Shown here in pieces: positions 1 through 11,181 of a stretch of 64,000 bases of DNA. The translations under genes and the position numbers were made by a program. Within the stretch, counting starts at the first letter, position 1; each line of letters starts with the position of its first letter. Origin of the DNA: Eudorina sp. 2006-703-Eu-15 (lineage: Eukaryota > Chlorophyta > Chlorophyceae > Chlamydomonadales > Volvocaceae); the NCBI GenBank assembly GCA_003117195.1, contig BDSI01000016.1, positions 992,001-1,056,000 on the forward strand, read 5' to 3'. The notes under the pieces were generated by a model. The model had not been told where the DNA came from. It saw only the letters and a program-made list of their open reading frames with translations, and ran no database searches.

Positions 1-1356
1 GCACTGAAGGTCTCCTGCGGATGGTGGGTGCAGTACAGTGTCGTACGGTGTGGTACGGCTCAATACGGCGCGGCACGGCGCGGGCCCAACGGAGCGCACT
101 CTCGAAGCGGGCGTGCGCGGCCTGAGTGACGTACTCACGGACGAGAAAGCAACTCCCACGCGTGCCTCAATCATGGGCGGCGGCGTGGCGGGATGCAAAC
201 ACACGTCCAACAAGGCAACACTCGCTCCGGCCCCGGGGCCCGTCCCAGAGCCACCGGATGGGTTCCAAGCCAGCCCAGTCCATCAGGCCTCAGCAGCTCA
301 GCCCAGCCCGCAGCCCCCACGGCAGCATCAGCCAGCACAGCAGCAGCCGCAACAGCATGAGCGGCCGTGTGGTTGACACGTACCCCCTCCTGGTGGAACC
401 CCTCCCGGTGGAGCCCCGCCCCTGGAGCCGCACCTGCACCTCGTGCAGGCGCGTGGCCGCCGCCGCCGTCTGCGCCTCCAGCTCCGCCTCCGCGCGCTGC
501 AGCTGGGCGGTGAGGCCCTCCAGCTCCGCTCGCAGGCGGTGCAGCTCCGCGTTGGGGCCGTCCACCGCCGAGGTGGTCACGACGGCCTGGCGCTGCTGCG
601 CTCTGGGTGTGCAGCCGGATGCAGCGATCAGCAGGTGCAGGTGCAGGTGCAGGCGCAGGTGCACGGCCGGGCCGGGTCGGGGTAGGAACGATAACGTTAC
701 TTGGATACATCGTGCATCCACATCCCGGGTGAGGCGGGGTAGGGGATGGTGATTTGGCAGACGAGTGCACCCTACGTCTGCTAAAGCGAAGGTCCGGCGT
801 TAGGATTGGCTGAGCTGGGGTACGGTCAGGTGAGGAAGGGGTCGGGAAGGGGTCGGGTAGGGTTCGGGTCAGTTAAGAGTGGGCCCCCGTCAGCACCTGT
901 TGAGCGCCAGGGCCTCCTGCAGCTGCCTCTGCAGGCCCGCTATCTCCTCCGCTTGCGACCCGTGGGTCGTCGTGGTGCTGCTGAGCGCCTGGCGCATGCG
1001 GTTGATCTCCGCCCGCAGCCGCACCACCTCGGCCTCCTTGTCACTGGCGATGGTTTGCCAGTCCTGCCCGGACTTTTGTCTGCGCGGACACGTGTGCAGA
1101 TTCCAGGGCGAAAATGGGGAGATATGTACGGGGAGCAAGGCGGGTCATGTAGAGGCGCTCGGTCACGGTGAGGCTCTCCAGGGCATCCGCGGCCTGACCG
1201 CAGGGGGCCAGAACGGGGAGCTTACCTGGCGCTCGCCGCCTGTTTGTGAGATTCGAGTTCCTGCTTCACTGTTGCCGCTGCTGCTCTCGCCTGAGCGATT
1301 ACCGTTGATGCGGCCGAGCCGTCAAGCGCTGCAAGGCAGCGCTCAAGCTCTTCCAT
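1..1356 (-). CDS. Coiled-coil protein, 5' exons only (cut by left edge)
   Basis: Four minus-strand exons fit one phase-consistent frame: 1226-1356 (ATG at 1356-1354), 897-1079, 434-602, and 1-14 running off the window. The visible N-terminal part is heptad-rich, with runs such as LRAEINRMRQAL and LRAELEGLTAQLQRAEAEL, so it should form a coiled coil. It has no signal peptide and no recognisable catalytic motif. Exon 1 ends in a good GTAAGC donor. The 897 donor (GTGCTG) is weaker, and the 434 donor (GTGCGG) is typical of volvocine genes. The first two introns fall after the second codon base, and the third is phase 0. The function cannot be read from this fragment; cytoskeletal, flagellar or Golgi coiled-coil proteins are all possible. 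The head-to-head plus gene begins 370 bases away. Confidence 0.6.
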
Positions 1357-1725
1357 GTTTAGCCCGAAAGATGAGCCTTATACGTCGGCTATATGGGATG
1401 GTTGATCACATTGAACAATAATTATCGCAATCGTGGCAAAGATGCTTTCTCGTCTTGTCGAGGACGGAACCTGGGTGCATGCTTGGTAACGATCGGCAGC
1501 CACTGCGTTCACGAGTATTTTGTCAATGTCTTACGATAAGACGAATATAAGCAAATAGATGCAGTCTCAATTTTGCCATGCCTTGGACAAGGAAATTTGT
1601 GATCCATTTCGACGTACAAGCATGGAAAGCGCCCCTTTTGCCCACAATACTTGCACAATTGAAAATATTCAAACGTTGTGGCCCCTAGCTTTACCTGCAA
1701 CCAACTCTTGCATGGAGGTGGCGCC
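1357..1725. promoter_or_regulatory. Divergent intergenic region
   Basis: This spacer separates the starts of two divergent genes and so probably holds both promoters. It is less GC-rich than the flanking exons. No tRNA, repeat or conserved ORF was seen. Reading frames here have unusual codon composition and no family resemblance. Confidence 0.4.
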
Positions 1726-3583
1726 ATGGCATGCAACACTCGTTCTGCAATACTAACTGTTTTGTTCTTATCCATAGCAGCATCTGCTCAATATGATTAT
1801 CCAGAAAATACAAAACAGGCAAGTTGCTGCTCAGCGTTGTGGACCGGTGCGTACCACTTGCGCATCAGACTGTATCTGTAACCCGCAGTTGGACTCCTTG
1901 ACTGGGGACATTGAGGATGCGGTCACGATCAAGCTGAACCCTTTCGAGAAAAGAAAGAAGGTAGGATTACTGAACTCACCCAGCAGCGCCCGGCTGTTAT
2001 CTTGTCGCCATCTGCACGCAGCAAGCCAGCCCAAGCATGCACCTGCGCTTGCGCCCCGCCCACAGACCTGCACTCCCTTGCCTGCTTGAAAGACGTCTGT
2101 GCCGATCCCTGGTGCCTTGCCACGCCACGCTCCGCTGGCCCCTCATGCCATGCCATGGTGTGCCAACCTTGTGCGTCAGGGTGACCTGCGCGCCCTGGTC
2201 GAGCGCCTCAAACTCCTGCCGGAGGTGCGCGGGGCGTCCATCATCGCAGCGTCGGCAGAGTTGCTCGTCCTGGTGCCAGCCAACGGTCAAAACGTTGACG
2301 CGGTGAGTGCCGTCATGGCGCCCCGCCCCCGGCGCGCTCCCGCCCCGCCGCTACCCGTGCCACTCTAGCGGCAGCCCCCCAGGAGCCCACAAACCGCATA
2401 CTACACTACGTGGCGCAAATGTCAAAGGAAACTGAGTCGCGAGAAGCGAAGCGAATGGTGTGTGTGTGTGTGTGTGTGTGTGTGTCAAGTCGTGTGCTGC
2501 ACGCCGTGCACGGCCATCACCTGCCTGTCTCGCTCACGCAATCCTCACGCACGTCTGCCGGCTCGGTTCTCCATCACCCACCCACACACACACACAAACA
2601 AATGTGGCCGTGGCGGCGCGAAACCCAACCTAAACCGACGTCCTCGTGCGGCTTGCGGCGGTGGCCGCCGTCGCCACTTCCGTGTGCGGCACCAAACAAC
2701 CCAGATCAAGCGGGTGCTGCTGCAGCAACCGGAGGTGTACGAGCTGGAGGTGCGCGAGGAGGCTTTCCGCAGGGAGGGCGACAAGCCGTACGACCAGCTG
2801 CGGAAGGAGAAGCTCGCGGAGGTAAAGGGCGGGCGGCGTCGCGAGAGGCGGGCGGTTAGCGCGGTGCGGAGGGCGTTGGTGCGCTCAGGTGGTGCGGCCG
2901 TTGCACCGTCTGGCGGCGGCCCGCGGGTGGTACGTTCCCCGAGTGAGGATGAAGACAATGGGAGAGATACCGGTACACCTATTTGATGGGTTGGGTAGGA
3001 CCAAATGTATGATTGCGACGTGGAATTGACGACATGCGTCACGAAATGAAAGCAGGTGCGTAGCATGATGTGGGTCAGGTGCGCAGGACAGTACGACGGG
3101 TCTGCATCAGCAAATCGAAGTCGTACGTGCAAGTATCTGGGGCAGGCGGGGTCCCGGGCATCTCTGAAGGCGCATAGCAGGCAGCGCTGGCAGCAGCATC
3201 GTCCCGGGGTTTACGACTCGGGGTCCGCTTCCGAGGCCGTGACTTACCGTACTGCATTTTCGCGCGGATCCGAGGGTGCCGTTCGCGACGCGGCGCGGCG
3301 TTTCCCACGCCGCGGCGTTTTCCACCGCGCCGGCCCCACCGACCCGCAGGCCCTGACGAGCACCAAGACCAAAATCCGACAGAAGATCCAGGCCAAGATC
3401 AAGCAGCTGGTGGAGGCCAAACGGCGACGAGCGGCCGAGGCCAAGTCGCCAGGCGGAGGGCCGGCGGGCGCGGGTGCGGGCAACGCGGAGGGCAAGATGA
3501 AGAAGAAGCGGCAAGGCAAGCGCGGCGGAAGGCGACGCGCGAAGCGCAGAGCGGAGGGGGATGACCCGTCCGCAGAGCTGTGA
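1726..3583 (+). CDS. Predicted secreted/ER protein with lysine-arginine-rich tail, 212 aa
   Basis: Five exons: 1726-1818, 1889-1960, 2180-2302, 2705-2821, 3350-3583. All four introns are phase 0, so the joins read cleanly to a TGA at 3581-3583. The first 21 residues (MACNTRSAILTVLFLSIAAS and the next alanine) look like a cleavable signal peptide. The centre is a mixed alpha/beta stretch including LLPEVRGASIIAASAELLVL. Exon 4 is charged (PEVYELEVREEAFRREGDKP). The last 50 residues are strongly basic (KMKKKRQGKRGGRRRAKRRA). Intron 1 would be a 70-base GC-AG intron with a CAG|GCAAGT donor; intron 2 uses GTAGGA and intron 3 GTGAGT. I do not recognise the family. A basic tail on a signal-peptide protein is odd, so the first exon deserves transcript support; translation might instead start within exon 2. 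Confidence 0.62.
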
Positions 3584-3805
3584 GCGCAGCGCAGCTCAGC
3601 CCGGCAGCATTTTGATTGACGGGCTGGCGGGGAGATGCAGAGATGCGCTGTGATCTGGGTTTGGTTTCGGAGCGCCGTGGGCCCATGGGGAGCAAAGTTA
3701 TGCTGCTGTGCGTTCCGTGGGACCGGGTGGTGCTGCGGGGACCCCCCAGGGGGGCGTACTTGTCACGAAGGTCTGAAGGGTTTTGGGGAAGGCAAATCCA
3801 GGTGA

Positions 3806-3810
3806 TGTAA
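3806..3810 (+). other. TGTAA polyadenylation element
   Basis: TGTAA is the usual green-algal poly(A) signal. It lies 223 bases past the stop of the upstream plus-strand gene, a normal distance. It is inferred from the motif and position only. Confidence 0.4.
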
Positions 3811-3858
3811 ACCCAAACACCCGGCGATGCTAGCAACCACTTCGGAAAGTAGTGTAGT

Positions 3859-3924
3859 GTAACCGTTACAAGGTGGACCCGTATCCCGACCGGGTGTTCC
3901 AACGGCCCAGATAGCTCGTAGGTG
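3859..3924 (+). repeat. Dispersed repeat copy 1 (TGTAACCGTTACA family)
   Basis: The sequence begins with the palindrome TGTAAC-C-GTTACA, then AAGGTGGACCCGTATCCC, GACCGGGTGTTCCAA and a block ending in AGATAGCTCGTAG. The same blocks recur at 9604-9642 (reverse), 32510-32540, 33639-33698 and 34624-34686. There is no ORF of its own. Nature unknown; it could be the end of a non-autonomous transposon. Confidence 0.7.
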
Positions 3925-4073
3925 CCTCGTCTCATCAACCCCTACCAAGGACTGCGCACCCTTCCTCCATCACCCGCGGGGGGTTCACGCAGCCATACCG
4001 GCCACTACACCAGGTTACCAGCGCGCCAGGATTGGCGCTCCTGGAAACCGCGCCGGACCCGCCTAATCACACG

Positions 4074-4134
4074 GCGGTGAGGGAACCGGGATTCGAGCCG
4101 CGGACCTCTGGACAGAATGCCAGTCCATTAGCGA
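4074..4134 (-). repeat. tRNA-like segment, possible SINE remnant
   Basis: Read on the minus strand it contains GCTAATGGACTGG (A-box/D-arm-like) and, about 30 bases on, GGCTCGAATCCCGGTTCC, which resembles a tRNA T-arm and B box. A GGAC/GTCC pairing could form an anticodon-like arm, but no regular acceptor stem closes. Green algae are known to carry tRNA-derived SINEs. A degraded tRNA pseudogene is the alternative. Confidence 0.35.
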
Positions 4135-4747
4135 CCCCCCCGGGGTCGGAAAGTGTGAAGAGGCGGTGGTGCTGCGGAGGGTCCCTTGGGACCCCACCAC
4201 CCGATGCTACGTGTAAGAACCTCCCAGTGGCACACGGCCGGGCGCCGGCCCCACGGGGCTCTCTCCTAGCACGGCAGGTACAGAAGAGCCCGTACTGGGG
4301 TCCGCTGCAACACGCCGTACTTCATTCCTTCATTCACTACAATGAAGAGCCCCGACGCCTCACCACGCCCGTCTTGCCGCGAGTGTGTCGCTTCCCGGCA
4401 AGGGGAGGACGTCGGTACGAGACACGTCCGTACATTCATTACGTCATCGCAATCGCGTCACGTCACGACGGCAGTTGGATCTCCCGTATTCACAGTCCGT
4501 GTCGACCCCCCCTTCTCTCCTCACTCTGCTCCGCTTCCTCCCAGCGCGCGCACCGCCAGCACCAGCCCACCCAATCACCCATCCCTTCCCTTCTCACCCG
4601 GCCGGCCCCAACCCCCGCCCCGCTCCACCCATCCCGCTGACTTCTTTCAGCCATCCCCTCACCCTCCTGGACTCCTCCTCATCACTACTTCCTAACCTCT
4701 CTCAACCTCTCATTACACCACCGTCCGCCTGGTTCAGTCCCACGCTC

Positions 4748-6704
4748 TCACCGCCACGCCACACCGTCCATCACCACATCCAGGTGGGTCACGCCCAGCC
4801 ATTCCGCCAGCTGGTGCTCAGACAGCAAGGAGGCGTGGGGCTGGTGGGACAGCGCCCGGGCGCGAAACGACATACTCGCACACGCCCACTCCGCCAGGTG
4901 CACCACCCGCAGCGCGCCGCCGCCGCCGCCGTACGGCCACCGCGACGACTCAGCGGCGCCGTCGTCGCCGCCGTCGTCGCCGATGCCGACGCCGGCGGCA
5001 GCGGCGGCGCCACGTGCCGCCGTACCCCGCCAGCGCGACGCTCCGCTCGAGGACGCTGCTGCTGCCGCGGCGGCGGCTCCCTCCGCCGCCCCTGCTGCCG
5101 TACTTGTGAGCAGAGCCGCCGTACGTTGCCGGAGCGGCGCGGCGGTACTGGAGCTCGGCCGTGGCGGGTCGGGGTTTGCCACCCCAGGAGGGCCGCCGCG
5201 GAATCCCGATGCCGCTGGATGGTGGTCGCCGACAGACTCGGGTTCCATGACGGCCCCGCCGTGTGCAGAAGGCACGTCCCCTCGTCGGAGCCGGCCCCCA
5301 GCAGCGGCTGCGGCCACCGCCGTCCCGACGCCGCCGCCCCGCCCTGCCGTACACGGCTCCGGCTCCCGGCACTCCCCGCCCCCGGGTCCTGCTGGTGGTG
5401 ATGCTGCACGCGGGTGCGCTGCCGTCGCCGGACACGTGGGTCGCCCCGGGCCGCTCCCTGAAGCTGAGCTGGACGTCGCCGCCGCCGTCCCCGGCTCCGC
5501 CGCCTCTGCCTCTGCCGCCGTCGCCTCCTCCACCCGCCCTGCCGCTGCCTCAGGCCCCATGTCCCATCGCGCCGCCGTTCCTCCCCGCTCCGCCGCTGCT
5601 CCTTCCCGCTCCGCCGCCACTTCTGCTGCTGCTGCTGCGGCTGCCCGTCGCGGCAGCAGCGTCGGCGGCGGCCCGGCCAGCTCCTCCTCCACCCAGCTGC
5701 CGCCCTCCACCAGCTGCTCGAGCCGCGCCAGGTTCCCCGTCACCAGCTGCACGCGGCCACTTCCGGCCCCCGAAGCCGCCGCATGGCCCACCAGCCGCGC
5801 CACCACGCCGCCCCAGCTGGGGTCACAGATCAGGTCTAGATCCGCGAGGGGCACAGCAGCCGCTGCCGCCGCCGCGGCCACATCCCCCGGGCAGGAAGCG
5901 AAGGAGGAAGAGAAGGAGGAGGACGGTGCCAGGCCGCAACGGCCAAGCACGCGGATGCCCAGCTCGGCGGGCAGGGTGGAGGCGAGCAGCAGCGGCGTTC
6001 GGGAGCAGCCCTTCAGGGCCTCTACGGCGGTGTTGTACGGCGTGACGCGGGAGAGGCAGGCCTGTGTTTGGTCGGGAGGTTCACGTTGGGGCAGCGCCGC
6101 AGCGGACGGGACGGGGCAAAAGGGAGGGCTTGGGTAGGTGGGTGGGTGGGTCGGTGGGTGCTGGGTGGGCAGCAACGTGTTTAGCGCGGGGACCCGGGCG
6201 GGTTCCTGTTCGTAGGAAGGCAGAGCAGGAGTGCGTGACATGCAAAGGGCGTAGCCAAGCCCGGGAAGAGCACTTGAAGCAGAAGCGGGCTCTTGAAGGG
6301 GGCTGCGAGGGGTCGATGTGATGAGCCTGGATATCGAAACGGATCCGGACGGCAAGGTGTGGGGCACCAGTCAACTTGTTGTCGCCGGACCAAGGTGCAT
6401 GAAGGCGCGCGGCGTTCTCACCCTGCTCGAGAGCGCGGACCAACCCGGCTGGTTCGTTGCGGCTCGTTGGTCGTTGGCCGTAACCGTCGTTGGTCGTTTG
6501 TCGTAACCGGGATCTCGCCGAAAAAGACAAACGAGCCACTCACCTCAACCGCCTCTGCGTCCTCAAGCAGTGCAGCCTGCGCTGACTGGAAAGCACACCG
6601 CGCCCGAGCCATCATGCCCTCCCGACCGATGCCTGCCCCGCCGGGGCCCCTGCCACTGCCGACTGCCTTCCCATTCGCCCCGCTGCTGCTCCCGCTCCCG
6701 CTCC

Positions 6705-6753
<49 letters not shown>

Positions 6754-7924
6754 GCTCCCGCTCCCGCTCCCGCTGCTGCTGCTGCTACTGCTGCTGCTCC
6801 CACTCCCGCTGCTGCTGCTGCTACTGCTGCTGCTGCCACTGCTCAGGCCGCCTTTCTCCTCGGCTTGGTCCGCCCGCTCCTCCAGCGACCAACGGAGCAA
6901 GCACGAGTCCATGACCACCGGCCAGTGCTCCGCGATCTCAGCCACCAGCAGGGGCCGGCTGCCCGTGTTGCGCACCGCGCGGCCCACCACAGGGCCCTCG
7001 CGACCGGCTGTGCTGCGGGCGCCTGCGCGGAGGGCCAGGGGCGGGGACACACAGGGGATACACGTGTAAGAGAAAACTGCGCCACGTGAAGCGAACACGT
7101 GTAATGCCTCCGCAAGGCGAAACCCGTTCTGACAGCAGCCAGGTAAGTCCTCGGAGTCACAGGCATGCATTCCGAACCCTTCCAATGGGCTTCGGAGGGT
7201 ATCCCTAGGACATCCCCGGCCGACATCGTTCACGGGCGCAACTTGGGCGACTCGAACCGGGGTGATATCACTGGGGCCGCAGCGGCCCCAGCCCGCAAAA
7301 GGGGCCCCAACCGACACATGACTCTGGATTGGCAGTTGTCAGTTGCAGTACAGGTCGTACCTATGACGCCTTCATCCGCCAACAGCCGCACCAGTACCAC
7401 AGCATGGTGGGGCTCAGCCAGGGCGGGCAGGATGGCCTTCGCCTTGTCGACATACAGACCCACGGGTCCCACCTGCGCCCTCGCAAGTGGGAGCGGGTGG
7501 ACGGGTGGGTGAATAGATGGTGGTTGGATGTGTGGCTGAGCGGCTGTTTGGACCACTGCAACATGTGCAACTCCCGGACCAAACGGGAGTACGGGACCCG
7601 GTCGGCCTCTCAAGCCACACGACACATGGGCTCGCGCGCAGGGCGTTGTCGGTCCCCGTCACTGAGTACTGCCATGCGGTGGTACTGCCAAGGATGTTTC
7701 CCGGAGGCTGGAGGAGCACAGCCTCCCCCATGTGCAAATGCGCCACGGTGCAGCGCCAGGGCCCCCGATGCAAGCGCAGATGTACTCACCACCCGGTCCG
7801 GCCAGAGCTCCTGCGCCGCGCGATATGCAACTGACATAGTAAGGTAGCTTAAATCTGCGACGGCGGAGTCCAGGCAAAACGCAATCGCGTCGTCGTCTTG
7901 CGCGAGCGACATCGACGACGACAT
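4748..7924 (-). CDS. Unrecognised 679-aa protein with Ser and Ala/Gly low-complexity segments
   Basis: Four exons: 7790-7924 (ATG at 7924), 7361-7472, 6544-7022, 4748-6061. Donors are GTGAGT, GTACGA and GTGAGT, and the phases agree. The N-terminal 125 residues look globular and helical, with segments LYVDKAKAILPALAEPHHAV and PLLVAEIAEHWPVVMDSCLL that could be HEAT/ARM-like. A long Ser/Gly run follows, encoded by AGC repeats near 6690-6840. A second ordered stretch (TPYNTAVEALKGC, then DLDLICDPSWGGVVARLVGH) precedes about 250 Ala/Gly/Pro-rich residues. The C-terminus, LAEWLGVTHLDVVMDGVAWR, looks ordered again. The stop at 4748-4750 overlaps a possible GTGAGA donor, so another 3' exon cannot be excluded. 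No family recognised. The 5' end is divergent from the phosphopantetheinyl transferase gene. Confidence 0.62.
6690..6840 (-). repeat. AGC/CTG trinucleotide tract (poly-Ser coding)
   Basis: Interrupted CTG triplets on the plus strand read as AGC serine codons in the minus-strand gene, broken by GGG/GGA glycines. The tract lies inside exon 3 in a long open frame, so it is probably translated and length-variable. Confidence 0.75.
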
Positions 7925-8362
7925 TGCTGACCGGACAACGTGTGCATTTCGAGTAAGAACAAGAAATGTGTTCCCTGTATTTCTTGACTGATGATGGGCA
8001 TGATGCCGCAGAGGTCGCGAGTGGCGCGACAGCCTTGCAGCAGGTTGGATTAAGGCACAACCAAAACTCTCCCAACCCTTGGCGATCATGTTATCATCTA
8101 AAGTAGATATGCAGAAGTGGTTGCTGCCATGCTGCCAGCTGCAATGTGGCCAGCAACACTGCGATCTTCCACGGTTCCGGAGCATTTGAACAAGGTTTTT
8201 GGGGTCAGTCCAATAAACCCGCCTGTTACAAAAGCGCCAGCATAACCTCCACAAAAATGAAGCTTGCCTGCAGTAAAGTCCATGACCGTTCAGTCCCATG
8301 GACTGTGCTTAAGGAAAAATATCCTGCGCGAGCTGTCGCAACCTGCGTAGTTGTCCCTACCC
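7925..8362. promoter_or_regulatory. Divergent promoter region with a 61-codon ORF
   Basis: This 438-base spacer lies between the starts of the minus-strand gene at 7924 and the phosphopantetheinyl transferase at 8363. It contains a minus-strand ATG ORF (8098-8283, 61 aa) with a Gly-rich hydrophobic centre (GGYAGAFVTGGFIGL). That ORF could be a small membrane peptide or chance. Its codon use is less GC-biased than its neighbours, which argues against it being an established gene. Confidence 0.35.
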
Positions 8363-11181
8363 ATGGACGATGCGGACAGATGTCGACTTAGATGGCTTGT
8401 GGACGTGGACGCTGAAGTGGCATCCGGTTGCTTCGAGCAGTGGTTGGCGCTGCTGCCGCTGCGCGAGCAGGAACACGTACGGCTATCGCGTCGGCAAGAG
8501 CAGCCAGAGCTCGCTCGGTTTCCGGGTTGCTCGAGTTGACGGGCTCTCCAGACTCCGTATGCATTGATGCATTTGCATACTCATGTTTTGGCTATCAATG
8601 GGCTATTCGACCGTTACACTCCATATTCGACGTTATGCGGGCTCTTTCCAGGAGCAGCCATGCTCGGAGAAACCTCCAAAAGGGTTGGGTCTGCATGAGT
8701 CACGGTCTTTCCGGACATCTGCCGAGATGGAGGCCATTAGAACTTCGCCCGCGCGTTCGCCCTTCGTTTACAGCCGCGCCCCGGGCGCTACCTCTGCGCA
8801 CCCGCGCGCGCCCGCCCCCTCGCGGCAACGCGCGCTCCGACCTGTCCCAAACCCTCAGGTGCGGAGCTTCCTTATCCCCCTGGACCAGCACCGCGCCCTC
8901 ATCAGCCGCCTGCTGCAGCGCTGCTGCGTCTGCATAGCGCTCAGAGTCGGGTGGGATGACGTGGCCGTCTCTCTGACCAAGGGCCGAAAGCCCTTCACCA
9001 CCAACGCCAAGCCGCCCCACGCGCCCAACTTCAATTTCAACGTGTCGCACGAGGTACCGTACTCGCTCATCAGGGACACCAAGTGCACCGGCAACAATGT
9101 CACTCCTGTCACGACTCGCCTCGCCTAATCCGGCAGCTCCACCAATGCCGGCCAGGGCGCACGATTTCAGATCCTCCCGCCCACAACAGGCTCAGAGGTG
9201 AAGGGCCCTCAGGGCCCTCGGGGGCCTGTGTCTGATGCGGCCCTTCCCTTGCGGGCCCCCTGTCCGCGCTCTCAAGCATACAGGTCCATGCGGCCGCGTG
9301 CCGTGTGTGCTGGTTCCAGTTTCGGCTCGCGTTGTGTCCCATGGGTCGCAGGGCCGCTACGTGGCCCTGGCGGCGGACCCCAGGTACCTGGTGGGCGTGG
9401 ACGTGGCGGCGCCGCGGAGGAGCCGGCCGGGGTTCGCTGCCGCGAACGGAGGCGGCGGAGGAGCGTCCTCAGGGGCGGGAGCCCGGCCCATGGAGCAATA
9501 CCTGCAGGCCTTCCGTGGCCAGCTGGCCGACAGCGAGGTGAGCGTTATGAAACCTACACAATGGCAGAGCGAGCGGGTTCGATACGTATGGGTCATGAAT
9601 TTGTTGGAACACCCGGTCGGGACTCGGGTCCACCTTGTAACGATAAGCGAAAAAGAATGTTTCTATAAGTTCGTATAATCTGGTGGAGGAAAGTTCAGCG
9701 CATTCGCCGGCAGTGCACGACTCTGTAACCGTTACAAGCACGACTCTGCTGAGTACCCCGTCCCCGCAGTGGGCGCTCCTGCAGCGCCTGGGCCCGGATG
9801 AGGACCAACAGGAGGCGGCGTTCCAGCGCCTGTGGAGCCTCAAAGAGGTGCGCGCTGTGCGGCCAGCCCCGAGCCCGGACAGGCGGGACGTTGCAGTGGT
9901 CCAATCTTCGTGGGTCGAATCGCGGGGACTGTATTCGAGGCCCTGAGGTCTGAGCAGGCCGTGACGAGACGCGGGCCAAGCGCGGTCTCAGATGCAAGGC
10001 TGTAGGACAGTGCCCGGTCGTGGGCGGCCACGGGATAAGTCCTCTGATGCCGCGGGCCGTCGTCTCTCTGTGCTCTTTCGGTGCCCTGCCGTATACGGTA
10101 GGCGCCTGATGTGTGATGTCCCATGCATGTCTTCCGCCATGCCGGCTTTGTTCTGGTGAATGACACGAATTTTATTGCTGATGTTACAGTGGACCCGCGG
10201 GTCATCGGTGACACGATGTCACGGTCCTAACCGCCGCCAGGCTTTCATCAAGGCTCGTGGCGACGGCCTGGGGTTCCAGCCGCTGCGCCGTGCCGCGTTC
10301 GAGTTCCCGGCGGGCGACCCGTGGGCCGCCCCTGCGCGGCTGGTACTGGACGGCGTTGTGCAGCACAGGTAATCCGACCGGCAACCTAGAGTCTGCGGCG
10401 CGGAAGGAAACTCGGGGGCACCGTAAGCAAGCTTAAGGACGGGCTTGGTTTCGCTGGCTAGGCATCCAGGCATGTTGGAGACTGATATTTCCGAGGAGAG
10501 CGGGGCACTGCAAGACGACCATACGAGGCCTGGGCGGGCCGCAGACCGGGTCACTCGCTGAGTGGGGGGCACTAGGGGGGTTTTATATTACAACTTAAAG
10601 TGGGTCGACTGGTACGGCTGGGGTGGTGGTGGAAAGACGTTGTTATTCCAATTAGGAACGCACATCCCAGACAGCCAAATGCTGGTTTGAGACTCGACCC
10701 CGTGCGAGAACCCACAACAAACCATAACGGATCTCAGGACTGCCGCACCCGGCCCGTCATCCCGTGTGTGCAACTGCCCTGCGCGCGTCCCCGCGACGAC
10801 GGCTGTCCTGGAGGACCTCATCAGCTGGTCATTCGCGCTGGAGCAATTGCCGCAAGCCCACTGCGTGTCCGTGGCCCTGGGGCCTCCGGCCGCGGCCGTG
10901 GACGCGCACGGGGTGAGTGGCTGAGCAGGGTACGGCACGTACGGGGTTGCCGTACGATGCTGGGGCAGGTCGTCATGGTCCGTAACGTCCGCCGTGTACT
11001 GCCGTGAAAGCTGATCATCGTCTTGCACCTGCGTGTTGGATCACGCCGTGCGCGCCTGCAGGTCTTTCGCGCGACGCTCAGAGACCCGCGGGCGGCGCCC
11101 GATCCCGGGCTGTCTCCACGGCCGTTCACCCTGGTGCACCTGGAGGAGTTACTGCACCAAGCCAAGCACGCGCACGTGTGA
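8363..11181 (+). CDS. 4'-phosphopantetheinyl transferase, Sfp/AASDHPPT type
   Basis: Seven exons: 8363-8476, 8859-9053, 9352-9537, 9770-9847, 10241-10368, 10825-10912, 11062-11181. The 302-aa product is close to the usual AASDHPPT length of about 310. The enzyme moves 4'-phosphopantetheine from CoA to a serine on acyl or peptidyl carrier proteins, activating fatty acid, polyketide or aminoadipate-type enzymes. Visible motifs are NFNFNVSHE (95-103), VGVDV with the Mg-binding Asp120, and WSLKEAFIKARGDGLGF with Glu191 and Lys195. Exon 2 also has KGRKPF, which fits the KGKP motif. The C-terminal PFTLVHLEELL matches the family ending. The Gly/Ala/Ser-rich insert after Asp120 is longer than in animal enzymes. 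Exon 6 acceptor choice (10824) rests on restoring WSFALEQLPQAHCVSVAL. No targeting peptide is evident, so it is probably cytosolic. Confidence 0.93.
9604..9642 (-). repeat. Dispersed repeat copy 2, inside an intron
   Basis: On the minus strand this reads CGTTACAAGGTGGACCC, then GAGTCCCGACCGGGTGTTCCAA. It matches copy 1 except for scattered changes. It lies in intron 3 of the phosphopantetheinyl transferase gene, opposite to transcription. Confidence 0.7.
9715..9748 (+). repeat. Palindrome flanked by 11-bp direct repeats (footprint-like)
   Basis: GCACGACTCTG occurs at 9715-9725 and again at 9738-9748. Between them is only TAACCGTTACAA, the start of the dispersed repeat. This is the layout expected of a target-site duplication around a nearly fully excised or minimal element. 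It lies in intron 3 of the phosphopantetheinyl transferase gene. Confidence 0.6.

Larger units (their letters stand above)
3584..4747. other. Intergenic region between convergent genes
   Basis: About 1.16 kb with no supported gene. It holds the probable 3' UTR of the plus gene, one copy of the TGTAACCGTTACA dispersed repeat and a tRNA-like segment near 4074-4134. It ends in a C/T-rich tract (about 4500-4740). ORFs here are proline-rich frames without family signal. Confidence 0.5.

Noticed and set aside
4983..6137. 384-codon plus-strand ORF rich in Pro/Ala/Arg
   Set aside because: It is the antisense shadow of exon 4 of the minus-strand 679-aa gene. That strand has splice sites, phase continuity and ordered segments; this one has none.
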